DNA of 64,000 nucleotides from Acidimicrobiia bacterium. Lineage in GTDB: Bacteria > Acidobacteriota > Terriglobia > Bryobacterales > Bryobacteraceae. Below are positions 52,931 to 63,880 of this stretch, one piece after another. Under the pieces are notes generated by a model. The model searched no databases. It saw only the letters and a list, made by a program, of their open reading frames with translations, and had not been told where the DNA came from. The number at the start of each line of letters is the position of its first letter. Position 1 is the first letter of the stretch. The translations under genes and the position numbers were made by a program. The stretch covers positions 46,759-110,758 of the forward strand of contig VFZE01000017.1 in assembly GCA_016871315.1 (NCBI GenBank), in the 5' to 3' direction.

Positions 52931-53724
52931 TACTTCGGCTCCTCGATCGTCTGGTTCACTTCCACCACGAACCTCTTCGGGTTCAGCCAGCGGTAGGTAA
53001 CATCTTCACGGTCCTTCGGGAACAGATGCGGCGCCGCGCCCTTGTTCATCCGGTTCAACGACAACACTCGAATCCCGCCCACAGCCTCCTGCGTTGTCTG
53101 TTCGAAGAACAACTCTCCCCCCTTCGGACCGTCCGTGATCCACGCCTTCCAGGAATCGAGCAACATCGTCTCTGCTTCCACACGCATCACGCCCCTGAGA
53201 TGCGGATAGTGCGATTCGCCCGGCCACGGACTCTGGCAGCGGTCAAATTCCACCTCGAAATACTCGCCCTCCCGGTACGGATCACCCAGCGAGCAGTAAC
53301 GCAGCACATCCACTGCGCTCATGCGCGTTTCGCGACGCTGCATCCCCGGCCCAGGTCTTTCGAGCGGCGCCTCCTCCGTGGAGTCTGTTCGCTTCCGGAG
53401 CTTTCCGTCCGCCTCCATCTTCGCAATCGCCGTCTTGCGTGCTTTTTCGAGATCCTTCGGCTTCAGCGGCGTACCGTTTCGCGTCAGCGGAATATCGATG
53501 TTCCGCCGGCTGCTCCTGTAGGATTCCCCTGTTTCCACCACCTCCCGAAACGTGTCACCCTTGCCCGCATACTTCCGAAGCCGGACCTCGTACTCGAAAG
53601 TGAACTCAGGCAGCTCCCGGACCTGCCGCAGCTCGTTGGCAATCACCTGCCGCGACAGCTCCCGCGCCGTCGGCACTTGCCCCCAAAGCAGGCCCGGCAG
53701 CACAAGGATGGGAGAAAACTTCAT
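52930..53724 (-). CDS. Secreted protein of unknown function
   Basis: A 264-residue protein with signal peptide (MKFSPILVLPGLLWGQ). The rest is mixed alpha/beta, with two Arg/Lys-rich elements (KDLEKARKTAIAKMEADGKL) and a terminal NPKRFVVEVNQTIEE. It looks like one of the acidobacterial secreted family members with a lipoprotein-carrier-like beta sheet, but no family is recognised. It is the first gene of the pair with the Kelch protein (one-base overlap). Confidence 0.75.
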   Translation of the reverse strand: MKFSPILVLPGLLWGQVPTARELSRQVIANELRQVRELPEFTFEYEVRLRKYAGKGDTFREVVETGESYRSSRRNIDIPLTRNGTPLKPKDLEKARKTAIAKMEADGKLRKRTDSTEEAPLERPGPGMQRRETRMSAVDVLRYCSLGDPYREGEYFEVEFDRCQSPWPGESHYPHLRGVMRVEAETMLLDSWKAWITDGPKGGELFFEQTTQEAVGGIRVLSLNRMNKGAAPHLFPKDREDVTYRWLNPKRFVVEVNQTIEEPK

Positions 53725-53743
53725 GCGGTGTCTTGACTACATT

Positions 53744-55300
53744 CTAATGCCGGAAGTGCCTCACTCCCGCGAACACCATCGCGAGTCCCAGACGGTCGGC
53801 CGCCTCCACCACCTCGTCATCCTTCACCGAACCGCCCGGCTGAATCACCGCCGTGATGCCGTGTTTGGCCGCCTCCTCCACGCCGTCCGGAAAAGGAAAG
53901 AAGGCATCCGAGGCCACCACGCAGCCCTCCAGTGGCAACTCCGCCTTCATCGCGCCCACCTTCACCGAATCGACGCGGCTCATCTGCCCCGCGCCGGCGC
54001 TCACGCTTTGCCCGGCTCGCGCATAAACGATCGCGTTCGACTTGACGTGCTTCACCACCTTCCAGCCGAACTCGAGCGCCACCCACTCCTCTTCCGTCGG
54101 CGCACGCTTCGTCTTCACCACTGCCTTGGCGCGCTCCAGCCGGTGCAGGTCGCCTGTCTGCGCCAGATAGCCGCCGCTGATCGACTTCACCACCAGCGTC
54201 GACGCCGCCGGCTTGTTGACGCACAGCAGCCGCAGGTTCTTCCGCGTGGACAGCACCTTCAGCGCGCCTTGGCTATACCCCGGCGCCGCGATCGCCTCGG
54301 TGAAAACCCGCGTGATCTCCTCCGCCGTCTGCTCATCCAGCTCGCGATTGAACGCCAGCACGCCGCCGAATGCCGAAACCGGATCCGCCTCCAGCGCCTT
54401 GCGATACGCCTCCAGCATGGAATCCTGCTCCGCGCAGCCGCACGGATTGGTGTGCTTGATGACCGCTGCCGCCGGACCGTCGAACTCCAGGATCAGCTGC
54501 CACGCCGCATCCAGATCCACCAGGTTGTTGTAGGAAAGCTCCTTGCCCTGCAGCTGCTCCGCGCCGGCGATACCGCCTCCTTCGCAATAAAGCGCAGCGC
54601 CCTGATGCGGATTCTCCCCGTAGCGCAGCGGCAGTGACCGCCCCACGTGCAGATCCAGCACCGCAGGAACCGGCTCCGGCGGCTGATCCGAAAAAGCCCC
54701 ATCCTCCATCGTGATCCTCGCCAGCCGCGAAGAGATCGCGCGGTCATAGGCCGCCGTGCGGTCAAACGCCGCCTTCGCCAGGCGCCAGTGCGTTGCCGCG
54801 GAAAGCGAACCGCCGCTGGCCTGCAGCTCCTCCGCCAGGCTCGCGTAGTCGGCCGGGGAAGTCACCACTGCCACATCCTGATAGTTCTTCGCCGCCGCGC
54901 GGATCATCGTTGGCCCGCCGATGTCAATGTTCTCGATTAGGTGCTCCACGCTCGCGTCCGTCCGCGCCGCCGCCTCCTCAAACGCGTAGAGATTCACCAC
55001 CACCATATCGATGGCAACGATCCCGTGGTCTTGAAGCGACGCCATGTGCGCCGCGTTTGACCGTATCGCCAGCATCCCTCCCGCCACCTTTGGATGCAGC
55101 GTCTTCACGCGCCCGTCGAGCATCTCCGGAAATCCGGTCAGCTCCGCCACGTCCCGAACCTGCAGCCCCGCCTCGCGCAGCAGCTTTGCCGTGCCGCCTG
55201 TGGAAACCAGTTCCACGCCGAGCGACGCCAATACCCGCGCGAACTCCGCCACTCCACTCTTGTCCGTTACGCTCAACAGCGCGCGCTGAATTTTAGGCAT
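53744..55300 (-). CDS. purH: Bifunctional AICAR transformylase/IMP cyclohydrolase
   Basis: A 518-residue PurH, the enzyme for the last two steps of IMP synthesis. The MGS-like cyclohydrolase part (about 1-130, with VTDKSGVAEFARVLASLGVE, STGGTAKLL and EMLDGRVKTLHPKV) is followed by the AICARFT domain (about 135-450, with GENPHQGAAL, KHTNPCG and SDAFFPF near the C-terminus, IQPGGSVKDDE). All expected motifs are present and length is normal. It is followed by the secreted-protein gene, 19 bases downstream. Confidence 0.96.
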   Translation of the reverse strand: MPKIQRALLSVTDKSGVAEFARVLASLGVELVSTGGTAKLLREAGLQVRDVAELTGFPEMLDGRVKTLHPKVAGGMLAIRSNAAHMASLQDHGIVAIDMVVVNLYAFEEAAARTDASVEHLIENIDIGGPTMIRAAAKNYQDVAVVTSPADYASLAEELQASGGSLSAATHWRLAKAAFDRTAAYDRAISSRLARITMEDGAFSDQPPEPVPAVLDLHVGRSLPLRYGENPHQGAALYCEGGGIAGAEQLQGKELSYNNLVDLDAAWQLILEFDGPAAAVIKHTNPCGCAEQDSMLEAYRKALEADPVSAFGGVLAFNRELDEQTAEEITRVFTEAIAAPGYSQGALKVLSTRKNLRLLCVNKPAASTLVVKSISGGYLAQTGDLHRLERAKAVVKTKRAPTEEEWVALEFGWKVVKHVKSNAIVYARAGQSVSAGAGQMSRVDSVKVGAMKAELPLEGCVVASDAFFPFPDGVEEAAKHGITAVIQPGGSVKDDEVVEAADRLGLAMVFAGVRHFRH

Positions 55301-55342
55301 GAGTATTCATTTTGACATACGGGCTTCCGATTCCCCGCCCTC

Positions 55343-55348
55343 TATAAT
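55343..55348 (+). promoter_or_regulatory. -10 box of the isocitrate dehydrogenase-like gene
   Basis: A perfect TATAAT. The predicted transcript start is about 55355-55357, that is, at the GTG codon itself, so the mRNA would be leaderless. A TTGACA lies at 55312-55317, but with 25 bases of spacing, too far for a classical promoter. Confidence 0.4.
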
Positions 55349-55356
55349 TGGTAGAA

Positions 55357-56364
<1,008 letters not shown>

Positions 56365-56387
56365 CTGTCCTGCGAGATGATGGGTGC

Positions 56388-57125
56388 ATGACCGCCCTCG
56401 CTCTTCTGTTTGCCCTCGCCGCCCCGCTTACCTACAACTGCCACCGCGCCGCCACGCCCATCAACATTGACGGCCAGCTCAACGACCCCGCCTGGCGCCG
56501 CGCGCCCTGGACCTCTTACTTCATCGACATCGAAGGATCGAAGAAACCACGTCCGCGCCACAAGACCCGTGTCAAGATGATGTGGGATGACAACTTCTTC
56601 TACGTCGCCGCTCAAATGGAAGAGCCGCACGTCTGGGCCACCCTCACCGCGCACGACTCGGTCATTTTCCGCGACAACGATTTCGAGGTCTTCATCGACC
56701 CCGACGGCGATACCGACAACTACTTCGAATTCGAAATCAACGCGCTCAACACGGGTTGGGATCTTTTCCTCCCCAAGCCCTACCGAAAGGGCGGCAAGGC
56801 CGACAATAGCTGGGAGGTCCCCGGTCTCAAGACCGCCATCCATGTCGACGGCACGCTAAACAACCCCGCCGACAAGGACCGCGGCTGGTCCGTCGAAATC
56901 GCATTCCCCTGGTCCGCCTTCACCTACCGCGACGCGAAACACGCGCGGCCCAATCCCGGCGGCGCCTGGCGCGTCAACTTCTCCCGCGTCCAGTGGCGCA
57001 CGCGCATCGTCGAAGGGCGCTATGAAAAACTGCCCGGTCTCCAGGAAGACAACTGGGTCTGGACCCCGCAACACGCCATCAATATGCACATCCCCGAACA
57101 CTGGGGCTACGTGAAGTTCCAATAA
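56388..57125 (+). CDS. Secreted CBM9-like (carbohydrate-binding) protein
   Basis: A 245-residue exported protein with signal peptide (MTALALLFALAAPLTYNC). The core is the carbohydrate-binding, DOMON/CBM9-like beta-sandwich: INIDGQLNDPAWRRAPWTSYF, DDNFFYVAAQMEEPHVWATL, NDFEVFIDPDGDTDNYFEFE and WRVNFSRVQWR. It is the type seen next to outer-membrane sugar utilisation genes. Here it stands alone after the dehydrogenase gene, and no linked function is clear. Confidence 0.85.
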   Translation: MTALALLFALAAPLTYNCHRAATPINIDGQLNDPAWRRAPWTSYFIDIEGSKKPRPRHKTRVKMMWDDNFFYVAAQMEEPHVWATLTAHDSVIFRDNDFEVFIDPDGDTDNYFEFEINALNTGWDLFLPKPYRKGGKADNSWEVPGLKTAIHVDGTLNNPADKDRGWSVEIAFPWSAFTYRDAKHARPNPGGAWRVNFSRVQWRTRIVEGRYEKLPGLQEDNWVWTPQHAINMHIPEHWGYVKFQ

Positions 57126-57128
57126 CCT

Positions 57129-59360
57129 TTATAACTCCACCCGCCGCAGCCGTAGAGCGTTCCCGATCACCGACACCGAACTCAGCGTCATCGCCGCCGC
57201 CGCGATCATTGGACTTAGTAACAGTCCAAAGAAAGGATACAGCACCCCCGCCGCCACCGGCACACCCAGCAGGTTGTAGAAGAACGCGAAGAACAGGTTC
57301 TGCTTGATGTTGCCGACAACCGCGCCGCTCAACCGCCGTGCCCGCGCGATCCCGCGCAGATCGCCTTTCACCAAAGTCACCGGCGCGCTCTCCATCGCCA
57401 CGTCCGTCCCATCCCCCATCGCGATCCCCACATGCGCCCGAGCCAGCGCCGGCGCATCGTTCACGCCATCCCCCGCCATCGCCACCTTCCTGCCATGCTC
57501 CACCAGCCGTCCCACGACATCGTTCTTATCCGCGGGCAGCACCTCGGCGTGAACCTCCTTGATCCCCAGCTCTCCCGCCACCTTCTCCGCCGTTGAGCGC
57601 GAATCCCCGGTCAACATTACGATCCGCATGCCTTCCGCACGCAGTAACTCCAGCGCCTCTCTTGTCGAACCCTTCACCGGATCCTCCACCGCCAACTTAC
57701 CTGCCAACCGTCCTTCGACAGCTACATAAACGACGGACGCATCCTGTACAGTGATTCCCACCTTCTCCATCAGACGCCGGTTCCCCACCGCTACATTGCG
57801 CCCCTCTGCCACGCCCGTCACTCCCATCCCGGTCACCGACTGGAACTCCGCCGCCTGCGCCGCCTGACCCGCCCGCTCCAGTACCGCCGCCGCCAGCGGA
57901 TGCTCGCTCGCCTTCTCCAACCCCGCCGCCAGACGCAACACCTCCTCCTCCGTGAAGCCCTCCATCACCTCCACGCGAACCACTTTCGGACGCCCCTCGG
58001 TGAGAGTCCCCGTCTTATCCACAACCAACGTGTCCACTTGGCTCAACGTCTCCAGCGCTTCCGCGTTCCGGATCAACACCCCCGCCTGCGCACCGCGCCC
58101 CGTGCCCACCATGATCGACATCGGCGTCGCCAGCCCCAGCGCGCACGGGCATGCGATGATCAGCACGGCGATCGCGTTTACCAGTCCGTACGCCATCCGC
58201 GGCTCCGGTCCCAGCACGCTCCACACCAGAAACGTCGCCGCCGCCACCGCCACCACCGCCGGCACGAACACGGCCGCCACACGATCCGCCAGCCGCTGCA
58301 ACGGCGCGCGGCTCCGCTGCGCTTCATTCACCATCCGCACAATCTGCGCCAGCAGCGTTTCGGCGCCCACGCGGTCGGCGCGCATCATAAACCCGCCCGT
58401 CCCGTTCACAGTACCGCCCGTCACGCGCGACCCGGCTTTCTTCTTTACGGGAATCGGCTCGCCCGTGATCATCGATTCGTCCACCGCGCTCGCGCCTTCC
58501 TCCACCACCCCATCCACCGGAACCCGCTCGCCCGGCCTCACCCGCAGCACATCCCCTACGCGAACCTCGTCCAGCGGCACATCGCGCTCCACCGCACCCT
58601 CCACACGCCGCGCCGTCTTCGGCGCAAGCCCCAACAGCGCACGAATCGCGCTTGAGGTCTGCCTCCGTGCGCGCAGCTCCAGCACCTGCCCCAGCAGCAC
58701 CAGCGTCAGGATCACCGCCGCCGCTTCAAAGTAAACCGGTGCCCGCCCCATGTGCCCCTTCAGCTCCTCCGGAATCGCACCCGGAAACAGCAGCGCGCCC
58801 ACGCTGTAGCCGTACGCCACGCCCGTCCCCACCGCGATCAGCGTGAACATGTTCAAGTTGCGGTTCACCACCGACGCCCATCCGCGCTCGAACACCACCC
58901 ATCCGCACCACAACACAACAGGCGTCGCCAGCAGCCCTTGCAGCCACTCATAGCCCAGTTCCAACATCGCCAGCACAAACACCGGAGCCGTCAGCAGCGC
59001 CGCCACGCGCAGGCGCTGGGTCATGTGGTCGAGCTCGCTTGTGTCCTCCTCCGCATCCAGGCTGAACTCCTTCGGCTCCAGCGCCATCCCGCACAGCGGA
59101 CACGCGCCGGGCCCGATCTGCAACACCTCCGGATGCATCGGGCACGTGTACTCGCCTCCCGGCATCGCCTCTGCCTCCGCGCCCGGCTCCAGGTACTTCC
59201 GCGGATTCGCTTGGAACTTCTTCAAACAATGCACGCTGCAAAAGTGGTAAGTCACTCCCTCATGCACAGGCGAACCCGCCGCATGATCCGGGTCCACCGT
59301 CATCCCGCAAACAGGATCAATCGCCGTCTTTGGCTGCAAGACCTGGAACGGATTTCCCAT
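57129..59360 (-). CDS. copA: Copper-type P1B-ATPase with YHS and heavy-metal-binding domains
   Basis: A 743-residue heavy-metal pump. The start is set at the ATG 59358-59360 (MGNPFQV), not at the further upstream ATG. N-terminal: a YHS domain ([24 protein letters not shown]) and a CPMHP-type Cys/His element ([22 protein letters not shown]). Then six to eight membrane helices and the canonical P-type motifs: [28 protein letters not shown] and [10 protein letters not shown]. It exports Cu+ or Ag+. Its first 44 bases overlap the O-antigen-ligase gene, which precedes it on the same strand. Confidence 0.95.
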   Translation of the reverse strand: MGNPFQVLQPKTAIDPVCGMTVDPDHAAGSPVHEGVTYHFCSVHCLKKFQANPRKYLEPGAEAEAMPGGEYTCPMHPEVLQIGPGACPLCGMALEPKEFSLDAEEDTSELDHMTQRLRVAALLTAPVFVLAMLELGYEWLQGLLATPVVLWCGWVVFERGWASVVNRNLNMFTLIAVGTGVAYGYSVGALLFPGAIPEELKGHMGRAPVYFEAAAVILTLVLLGQVLELRARRQTSSAIRALLGLAPKTARRVEGAVERDVPLDEVRVGDVLRVRPGERVPVDGVVEEGASAVDESMITGEPIPVKKKAGSRVTGGTVNGTGGFMMRADRVGAETLLAQIVRMVNEAQRSRAPLQRLADRVAAVFVPAVVAVAAATFLVWSVLGPEPRMAYGLVNAIAVLIIACPCALGLATPMSIMVGTGRGAQAGVLIRNAEALETLSQVDTLVVDKTGTLTEGRPKVVRVEVMEGFTEEEVLRLAAGLEKASEHPLAAAVLERAGQAAQAAEFQSVTGMGVTGVAEGRNVAVGNRRLMEKVGITVQDASVVYVAVEGRLAGKLAVEDPVKGSTREALELLRAEGMRIVMLTGDSRSTAEKVAGELGIKEVHAEVLPADKNDVVGRLVEHGRKVAMAGDGVNDAPALARAHVGIAMGDGTDVAMESAPVTLVKGDLRGIARARRLSGAVVGNIKQNLFFAFFYNLLGVPVAAGVLYPFFGLLLSPMIAAAAMTLSSVSVIGNALRLRRVEL

Positions 59361-60261
59361 ACCCCGACAATACCGCCCCCGCCATGGCAAAGTAAAAGTA
59401 TCCGAACGCCGCCCGCTGTTGGAAGTGATATTCGAGCAAACAGTGCACCAGCACTGTCAGCAACCCCAAACCCCACACCGTACGCAACGCCGGACGCGCC
59501 ACCATCGCCGCGAACCACACCATCATCCCCAGCAACGGCACTCCGCCTTCCGCCCCCCACTGCGCCCAGTCATTATGCGCCTGGTTATCGTACAGCCCAT
59601 CGTCGAACCGCGCGTAAGCCGGATACACCGCCGCCCATGTCCCCAATCCCCATCCCATCCACGGCCGCTCTTTCCCCATGTCCACCGTGGAAAGCAGCAG
59701 CTCCCACCGCGCCCCATACGGGTTCTCATACCCGAACTTCTCCACCAACCGCTCCCATCCGACAACCCCGGTGAACAGCATCGCCGCCGCCGCCACCGCC
59801 AACCCCCGCCGCAATCTGCCGCACAACAGCGCGACAAGCGGCACCTCCGCCAGCGCGATCACCGCACCCGCGCGAGAGTTCGCCAACACCACCGACGCGA
59901 TCATCCACGCGCTCATCAATCCCCACCCCACTCGCCCCCGGGCGAACGCCATCCACAGCCCCACCGGAATCAGCAAATGCTCAAACGCCGCGAACTGGTT
60001 GTGATAAGCAAACGGCCACATCGTCCCCTCCGGCAGTCCCGGCACCAAGAAATGCGCCATCACCGCCGCCACGCTCACCGCAAAGCCAACGAGATACGCC
60101 ACCTGCACGAATCGCTCCCCCGCCCACTTCCATCCTGCGTACAACGCCCCCGCGCGCAACACCCACTCCGCTACTCGAATCTCCGTCGCCCACGCATACA
60201 CCGTCGTCCCCAACGCCAGTTGCACCCCACCCCATACCGCGATCGCAATCACCGCCCACAT
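59317..60261 (-). CDS. O-antigen ligase-like membrane protein
   Basis: A 314-residue polytopic protein of the O-antigen ligase/Wzy family (about eight to nine hydrophobic helices). Family signals: [40 protein letters not shown] and the late periplasmic-loop His in [16 protein letters not shown]. It joins polysaccharide to lipid or protein, or polymerises repeats. It overlaps the TPR gene (13 bases) upstream and copA (44 bases) downstream on the same strand. Confidence 0.88.
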   Translation of the reverse strand: MWAVIAIAVWGGVQLALGTTVYAWATEIRVAEWVLRAGALYAGWKWAGERFVQVAYLVGFAVSVAAVMAHFLVPGLPEGTMWPFAYHNQFAAFEHLLIPVGLWMAFARGRVGWGLMSAWMIASVVLANSRAGAVIALAEVPLVALLCGRLRRGLAVAAAAMLFTGVVGWERLVEKFGYENPYGARWELLLSTVDMGKERPWMGWGLGTWAAVYPAYARFDDGLYDNQAHNDWAQWGAEGGVPLLGMMVWFAAMVARPALRTVWGLGLLTVLVHCLLEYHFQQRAAFGYFYFAMAGAVLSGYGKSVPGLAAKDGD

Positions 60262-61163
60262 ACGACACGCGCCTCCGCCTCCGCACGAACCCTTCCCGCC
60301 TCCCGCTCATGCACTACCGCTACACGAGCCTTCTTCCCCTCCGCGCGAAACCGCAATTCTGCCTCTCCGCCCCCAAATCGCAACTCGACAACCTGCCCCT
60401 CCGCCACCAGCTTCAACCCCGTCGCCTCCGCCCGCACCGCGCCACCCGGCTGCCACGCTTCATACTTGCACCGCACCACATACTCGCGCCCCTTCTCCAC
60501 CGGCATCCAATACCCCGCTGCCTCGAACCTCTCCGCCTGCCTCCCATCCAGCGACACCCGCGCCTCAAACCCAGGCCACGTCCGCTCCCACAACTCCGCC
60601 GCCCGCGCCGCCTCCAGTAACCCTTCCGGCACCCATTCAGGCTTCTCCATCGAAAGCAGCATCTCCGCCGCACGATCCGCCTCCCCGCGCGCCGCCAAAT
60701 ACCGCGCATATTCGACATCGCGGAACGCGCACCCGCCCATTCCCTCGCACAAATCAAACAGCGGAGTCCGGTCCGCGTACGCCATCTCCAACGCCTCCGC
60801 TGCCCACCGCCGGAACTCCTCCTTCCGCCACCGGCGAAAATAGAAATTCGCCAACGCCCAACGCGCCTCATATTTCCTGCTCCGCCGCGCCGCCTCCAGC
60901 AAACAGCGCTCCGCCTCGGTAAGCCGCCCCTCCATCTCCTCCTCCAGCCCCAGCCGCAACCACCCCCGCGCCTCATGCGGATTCAACTCGACCGCCCTCC
61001 GCGATTCCTGATAAGCGCTATTCCCCGGCTCCCACCTCGCCGCCGCTTGAGGATCCCCCTTGCGGATCCAGTACTCGGCCACCTCCGCCCGCACCACCCG
61101 CCATCCCGCCCACACACACGCCGCCGCCAGCAGAGAACGAAAGGCGATGGTCAAGATCCTCAA
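60249..61163 (-). CDS. Membrane-anchored TPR protein
   Basis: A 304-residue protein. An N-terminal membrane segment (RSLLAAACVWAGWRVV) is followed by TPR-like helices (about 45-200, with NPHEARGWLRLGLEEEMEG and EAARRSRKYEARWALANFYFRR) and a C-terminal beta-rich domain. It overlaps the O-antigen-ligase gene and is therefore probably its partner in polysaccharide assembly, as in many exosortase- or ligase-linked pairs (inference). No catalytic residue was seen. Confidence 0.75.
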   Translation of the reverse strand: MRILTIAFRSLLAAACVWAGWRVVRAEVAEYWIRKGDPQAAARWEPGNSAYQESRRAVELNPHEARGWLRLGLEEEMEGRLTEAERCLLEAARRSRKYEARWALANFYFRRWRKEEFRRWAAEALEMAYADRTPLFDLCEGMGGCAFRDVEYARYLAARGEADRAAEMLLSMEKPEWVPEGLLEAARAAELWERTWPGFEARVSLDGRQAERFEAAGYWMPVEKGREYVVRCKYEAWQPGGAVRAEATGLKLVAEGQVVELRFGGGEAELRFRAEGKKARVAVVHEREAGRVRAEAEARVVCGR

Positions 61164-61190
61164 GTAGTGTTATAGTAGCCTGTCTCATTT

Positions 61191-61196
61191 GAGGAG
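61191..61196 (+). promoter_or_regulatory. Shine-Dalgarno deciding the FecR-like start
   Basis: GAGGAG, seven bases before the ATG at 61204. It supports that start over the in-frame TTG at 61189. TATAGT at 61171-61176 may be its -10. Confidence 0.6.
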
Positions 61197-61203
61197 CAAA
61201 ATC

Positions 61204-62124
61204 ATGTTGCTGAAATCCTCCGCTCTCTTGCTCGCCGCCGTAACCCTCCACGCCGCCTCGCTCGGCATGGCCACCTCCGACGGCCCCATCAAACTCAACG
61301 GCGCAACCGTCACCGGCACCGCCACACTACAGGACGGCTCAACCCTCGAAACCACAGCCGCCCCCTCCCGCCTCCAACTCGACAACGGCGCGCGCCTCGA
61401 CCTGCTCCCCAACTCCCGCGTCCGCCTCTCCCCCGAGCGCCTCGTGCTCGAACAAGGTTTCGCCGACATCCTCACCCCCGGCCGCCTCACCATCGAGGCC
61501 CGCTCCCTCCAAGTCAAGCCCGGCTCGCAAGATGCCCGCGCCCGTGTCGCCCTGCATGGCGCCAATCTCGTCCAGGTCGCCGCCTCCCAAGGAGCCTTCC
61601 GCGTCTACAACGCCTCCGGCGTTCTCGTCTCCAACGTCGCCGCCGGTCTCGCTCTCGATTTTGAGCCCCAGGATCAAGGCCCCGCCCCGCCTTCGTCCGC
61701 CATCGGCTGCCTGCTCAAGCGCGGCGACAAGTTCATCATCTACGACAACGCAACCCGCTTGGTCGTCGAACTCCTAGGCTCCAACCTCGAGCGCGAATGG
61801 GGCAACCGCGTTCAGGCCAACGGCACCGCACGAGCCTCCGGCCAACCCGGCGCCGGCTCCACTCAGCTCCTCTACGTCACCTCCATCACCCGCATCGCCG
61901 CCGAAGGCTGTTCGGAAACTGCCGCCGCCATCGGAGCCCAAGCTCCCGGCCAAATCGTCGCCCCCGCCGCTAAGCCCGAACCCGGCGTCATCATCCGAAC
62001 CCCTCCCGCACCCGCCAAGACCGGCGGCGGCATGTCTGCCGGCACCAAAGTCGCCATCGCTGCCGCGGTGGCCGGCGGCGGAGCCGGCGCATACCTCGCC
62101 ACGCAGAAATCCCGCTCAAATTAA
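61204..62124 (+). CDS. Exported FecR-like protein with C-terminal membrane segment
   Basis: A 306-residue protein with signal peptide (MLLKSSALLLAAVTLHAAS). The core (about 25-160) has a FecR-like beta pattern (SRLQLDNGARLDLLPNSRVR, LVLEQGFADIL). The C-terminal end, KVAIAAAVAGGGAGAYLATQ plus a basic tail, is a Gly-rich hydrophobic segment like the anchors of surface-sorted proteins. It begins the polysaccharide locus, on the opposite strand to the TPR/ligase pair; the gap between them is 40 bases. Function is inferred from position only. Confidence 0.65.
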   Translation: MLLKSSALLLAAVTLHAASLGMATSDGPIKLNGATVTGTATLQDGSTLETTAAPSRLQLDNGARLDLLPNSRVRLSPERLVLEQGFADILTPGRLTIEARSLQVKPGSQDARARVALHGANLVQVAASQGAFRVYNASGVLVSNVAAGLALDFEPQDQGPAPPSSAIGCLLKRGDKFIIYDNATRLVVELLGSNLEREWGNRVQANGTARASGQPGAGSTQLLYVTSITRIAAEGCSETAAAIGAQAPGQIVAPAAKPEPGVIIRTPPAPAKTGGGMSAGTKVAIAAAVAGGGAGAYLATQKSRSN

Positions 62125-62140
62125 ATTCCCTTCTTCCCTC

Positions 62141-62224
62141 TTGACTTCGTATACGTTTTGTATTCAACTACTCATTCACGTTCTTGCGTGAAACGGTGAT
62201 CCTCACCTGGGACTCACCGTAGCG
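62141..62224 (+). promoter_or_regulatory. Leader of the antiterminator gene with stem-loops and ops-like GTAGCG
   Basis: TTGACT at 62141-62146 is a possible -35, without a clear -10. A stem-loop TTCACG/CGTGAA lies at 62175-62192. ACGGTGA (62193-62199) can pair either with TCACCGT (62214-62220) or, as GGTGA, with TCACC (62203-62207), so two alternative hairpins exist. GTAGCG at 62219-62224 resembles the core of the E. coli ops pause element recognised by RfaH. Regulation of the locus by attenuation is inference. Confidence 0.35.
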
Positions 62225-62268
62225 ATAGCTCCGTTGTCCCTCCCCCAGAAGCCCGCAGAAAGGCCGTC

Positions 62269-62820
62269 GTGTCTTTTATGTCACCCTGGTTTGTTTTGTC
62301 ACTCAAGCCACGCGCCGAAAAAGCCGCCTCCGCCGAACTCACACGCCGCGGCATCACCCACTACCTGCCGCTCTACCACTCCCGCCGCCGCTGGTCGGAC
62401 CGCATCAAGCAAGTCCAGCTCCCTCTCTTCCCCGGCTACATCTTCTGCCAATTCGGCTACTCGCAGCGCCTGGAGATTCTGAACCTCCCCGCCGTCACCA
62501 ACATCATCGGCTACGGCAAAGTCCCAACCCCAGTGCCTGAGGAAGAACTCACCGCCATCCGCTTAATGCTCTCCTCCGGCCGCACCGTTCTCCCGTGGCC
62601 CTATCTCCAACCCGGCCAAAAGATCCGCATCGAGCAAGGCCCCCTGCAAGGCCTGGAGGGAACCCTGCTCAGGGACTCCTCCACCTGGCGCGTCATCGTC
62701 TCCATCGAACTCCTCCACCGCTCCGTCTCCGTGGAAATCGACCGCGACCTCATCACCCCCGTCGGCCGCCTTCAATGCCCACCTTCAAACGCCGCGACAA
62801 GATCCTCCTCTTCCGCCTGA
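62269..62820 (+). CDS. NusG/RfaH-like transcription antiterminator
   Basis: A 183-residue NusG-type protein. The NGN domain (about 5-105) has WFVLSLKPRAEKAASAELTR, ITHYLPLYHSRRRWSDR, QLPLFPGYIFCQF and TNIIGYGKVPTPV. A KOW-type C-terminal domain follows (LQPGQKIRIEQGPLQGLEGT). Such specialised paralogs (RfaH, UpxY) allow RNA polymerase to read through long polysaccharide operons, and this one heads such a locus. The GTG at 62269 has an AAAGG Shine-Dalgarno; ATG at 62278 is an alternative. The RHH-like gene starts inside its 3' end. Confidence 0.9.
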   Translation: MSFMSPWFVLSLKPRAEKAASAELTRRGITHYLPLYHSRRRWSDRIKQVQLPLFPGYIFCQFGYSQRLEILNLPAVTNIIGYGKVPTPVPEEELTAIRLMLSSGRTVLPWPYLQPGQKIRIEQGPLQGLEGTLLRDSSTWRVIVSIELLHRSVSVEIDRDLITPVGRLQCPPSNAATRSSSSA

Positions 62821-63023
62821 CCCAGGAAGAATACGACCGCCTGCTCACCGCTTGTCAAAAGCGCGGCGGACGTTCCCTTTCCGACTTCGCGCGCACGCAA
62901 CTTCTCCAGCGCATCGACGACGGCCCCTTCTACAAATTCAACCAGCAAATCTTCCGCCTCGAATCCGCCGTGAAAGAGGTAACCGGCCTCCTCGAAGAAA
63001 TGTCGGCAAAAAAACGAAAATGA
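62775..63023 (+). CDS. Small ribbon-helix-helix-like protein
   Basis: An 82-residue basic protein. It begins inside the antiterminator gene (46-base overlap) and ends with the ATGA overlap to the Wza gene. It has a short strand and helix pair (KILLFRLTQEEYDRLLTACQ, RGGRSLSDFARTQLLQ) like the MobC/Arc-type RHH DNA-binding proteins, then a helical tail. No clear family, but the position between regulator and export gene suggests it is a part of the locus and may bind DNA. Confidence 0.65.
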   Translation: MPTFKRRDKILLFRLTQEEYDRLLTACQKRGGRSLSDFARTQLLQRIDDGPFYKFNQQIFRLESAVKEVTGLLEEMSAKKRK

Positions 63024-63880
63024 AAACTATCATTCTGCTATCCGCCGCCCTGCTCGCCGCCCAGCAATCCGACCCCAACCTCCCGCTGCAACAAATCGGC
63101 CCCAACGACCTCCTCTCCATCTCCGTCTACCGCGCCCCCGAGCTCACACGCACCGCCCGCGTCGACTCCGCCGGCGAAATCTCCCTCCCGCTCCTCTCCA
63201 AGCCCATCCCCGCCGCCGGCCTCCTGCCCGCCGCCGTCGAGCAATCCATCGCCGCCGCTCTCAAATCGCAAAACATCCTTGTCAACCCCATCGTCAAGGT
63301 CACCATCGCCGAATACTCCTCGCGCCCGGTCACCGTCACCGGAGCCGTCAAGCGTCCCCTCACCTTCCAGGCCGCCGGACGCATCACCCTGCTCGACGCC
63401 ATCGCCCGCGCCGAAGGCCTCACCACCGACGCCGGCTCGGAAATCCTCTTCACACGCCCCGGCGCCGAAACCCTCCACCTTGCCGCCGGCGGCCCGCTCG
63501 ATCATCTCCTCACCGGCGGCGAAGAGATCCGCGTCCCGGAAGCCCCCCGCATCTTCGTCCTCGGCAACGTCCGCAAGCCCGGCTCCTTCCGCATCCGCAA
63601 ACCCGAGGACGCCTCGCTCCTCCGCTTGATCGCCGTCGCCGAAGGCCTGCTCCCCTACGCCGGAAAAATCGCCTACATTTACCGCCGCGAAACCCAGCAG
63701 GAGATTCCCATCGAACTCGCGAAAATCATGGACCGCAAACTGCCCGACCAGCCCTTGGAACCCGAAGACGTCCTCTACATCACCGACCGCAAGGGCCGCC
63801 GCGCCGCCATGGGCGTCATCGACCGCGCCACCGGCTTCGCCACCGCCACCGCCTCCGGAGTCCTCATATGGAGAAGGTAA
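63020..63880 (+). CDS. Polysaccharide export protein (Wza-like)
   Basis: A 286-residue exported protein. The signal peptide is MKTIILLSAALLAAQ without a lipobox. A Poly_export domain (about 20-105) starts IGPNDLLSISVYRAPELTRT, then two SLBB domains (about 110-265, with VTVTGAVKRPLTFQAAGRIT and IFVLGNVRKPGSF). It forms the outer membrane channel for the polysaccharide. The start ATG overlaps the previous stop. It is followed after a 66-base gap by the next gene of the locus. Confidence 0.9.
   Translation: MKTIILLSAALLAAQQSDPNLPLQQIGPNDLLSISVYRAPELTRTARVDSAGEISLPLLSKPIPAAGLLPAAVEQSIAAALKSQNILVNPIVKVTIAEYSSRPVTVTGAVKRPLTFQAAGRITLLDAIARAEGLTTDAGSEILFTRPGAETLHLAAGGPLDHLLTGGEEIRVPEAPRIFVLGNVRKPGSFRIRKPEDASLLRLIAVAEGLLPYAGKIAYIYRRETQQEIPIELAKIMDRKLPDQPLEPEDVLYITDRKGRRAAMGVIDRATGFATATASGVLIWRR

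Noticed and set aside
55312..55348. TTGACA plus TATAAT as a full sigma-70 promoter
   Set aside because: The spacing is 25 bases, far outside the usual range; only the -10 is kept.
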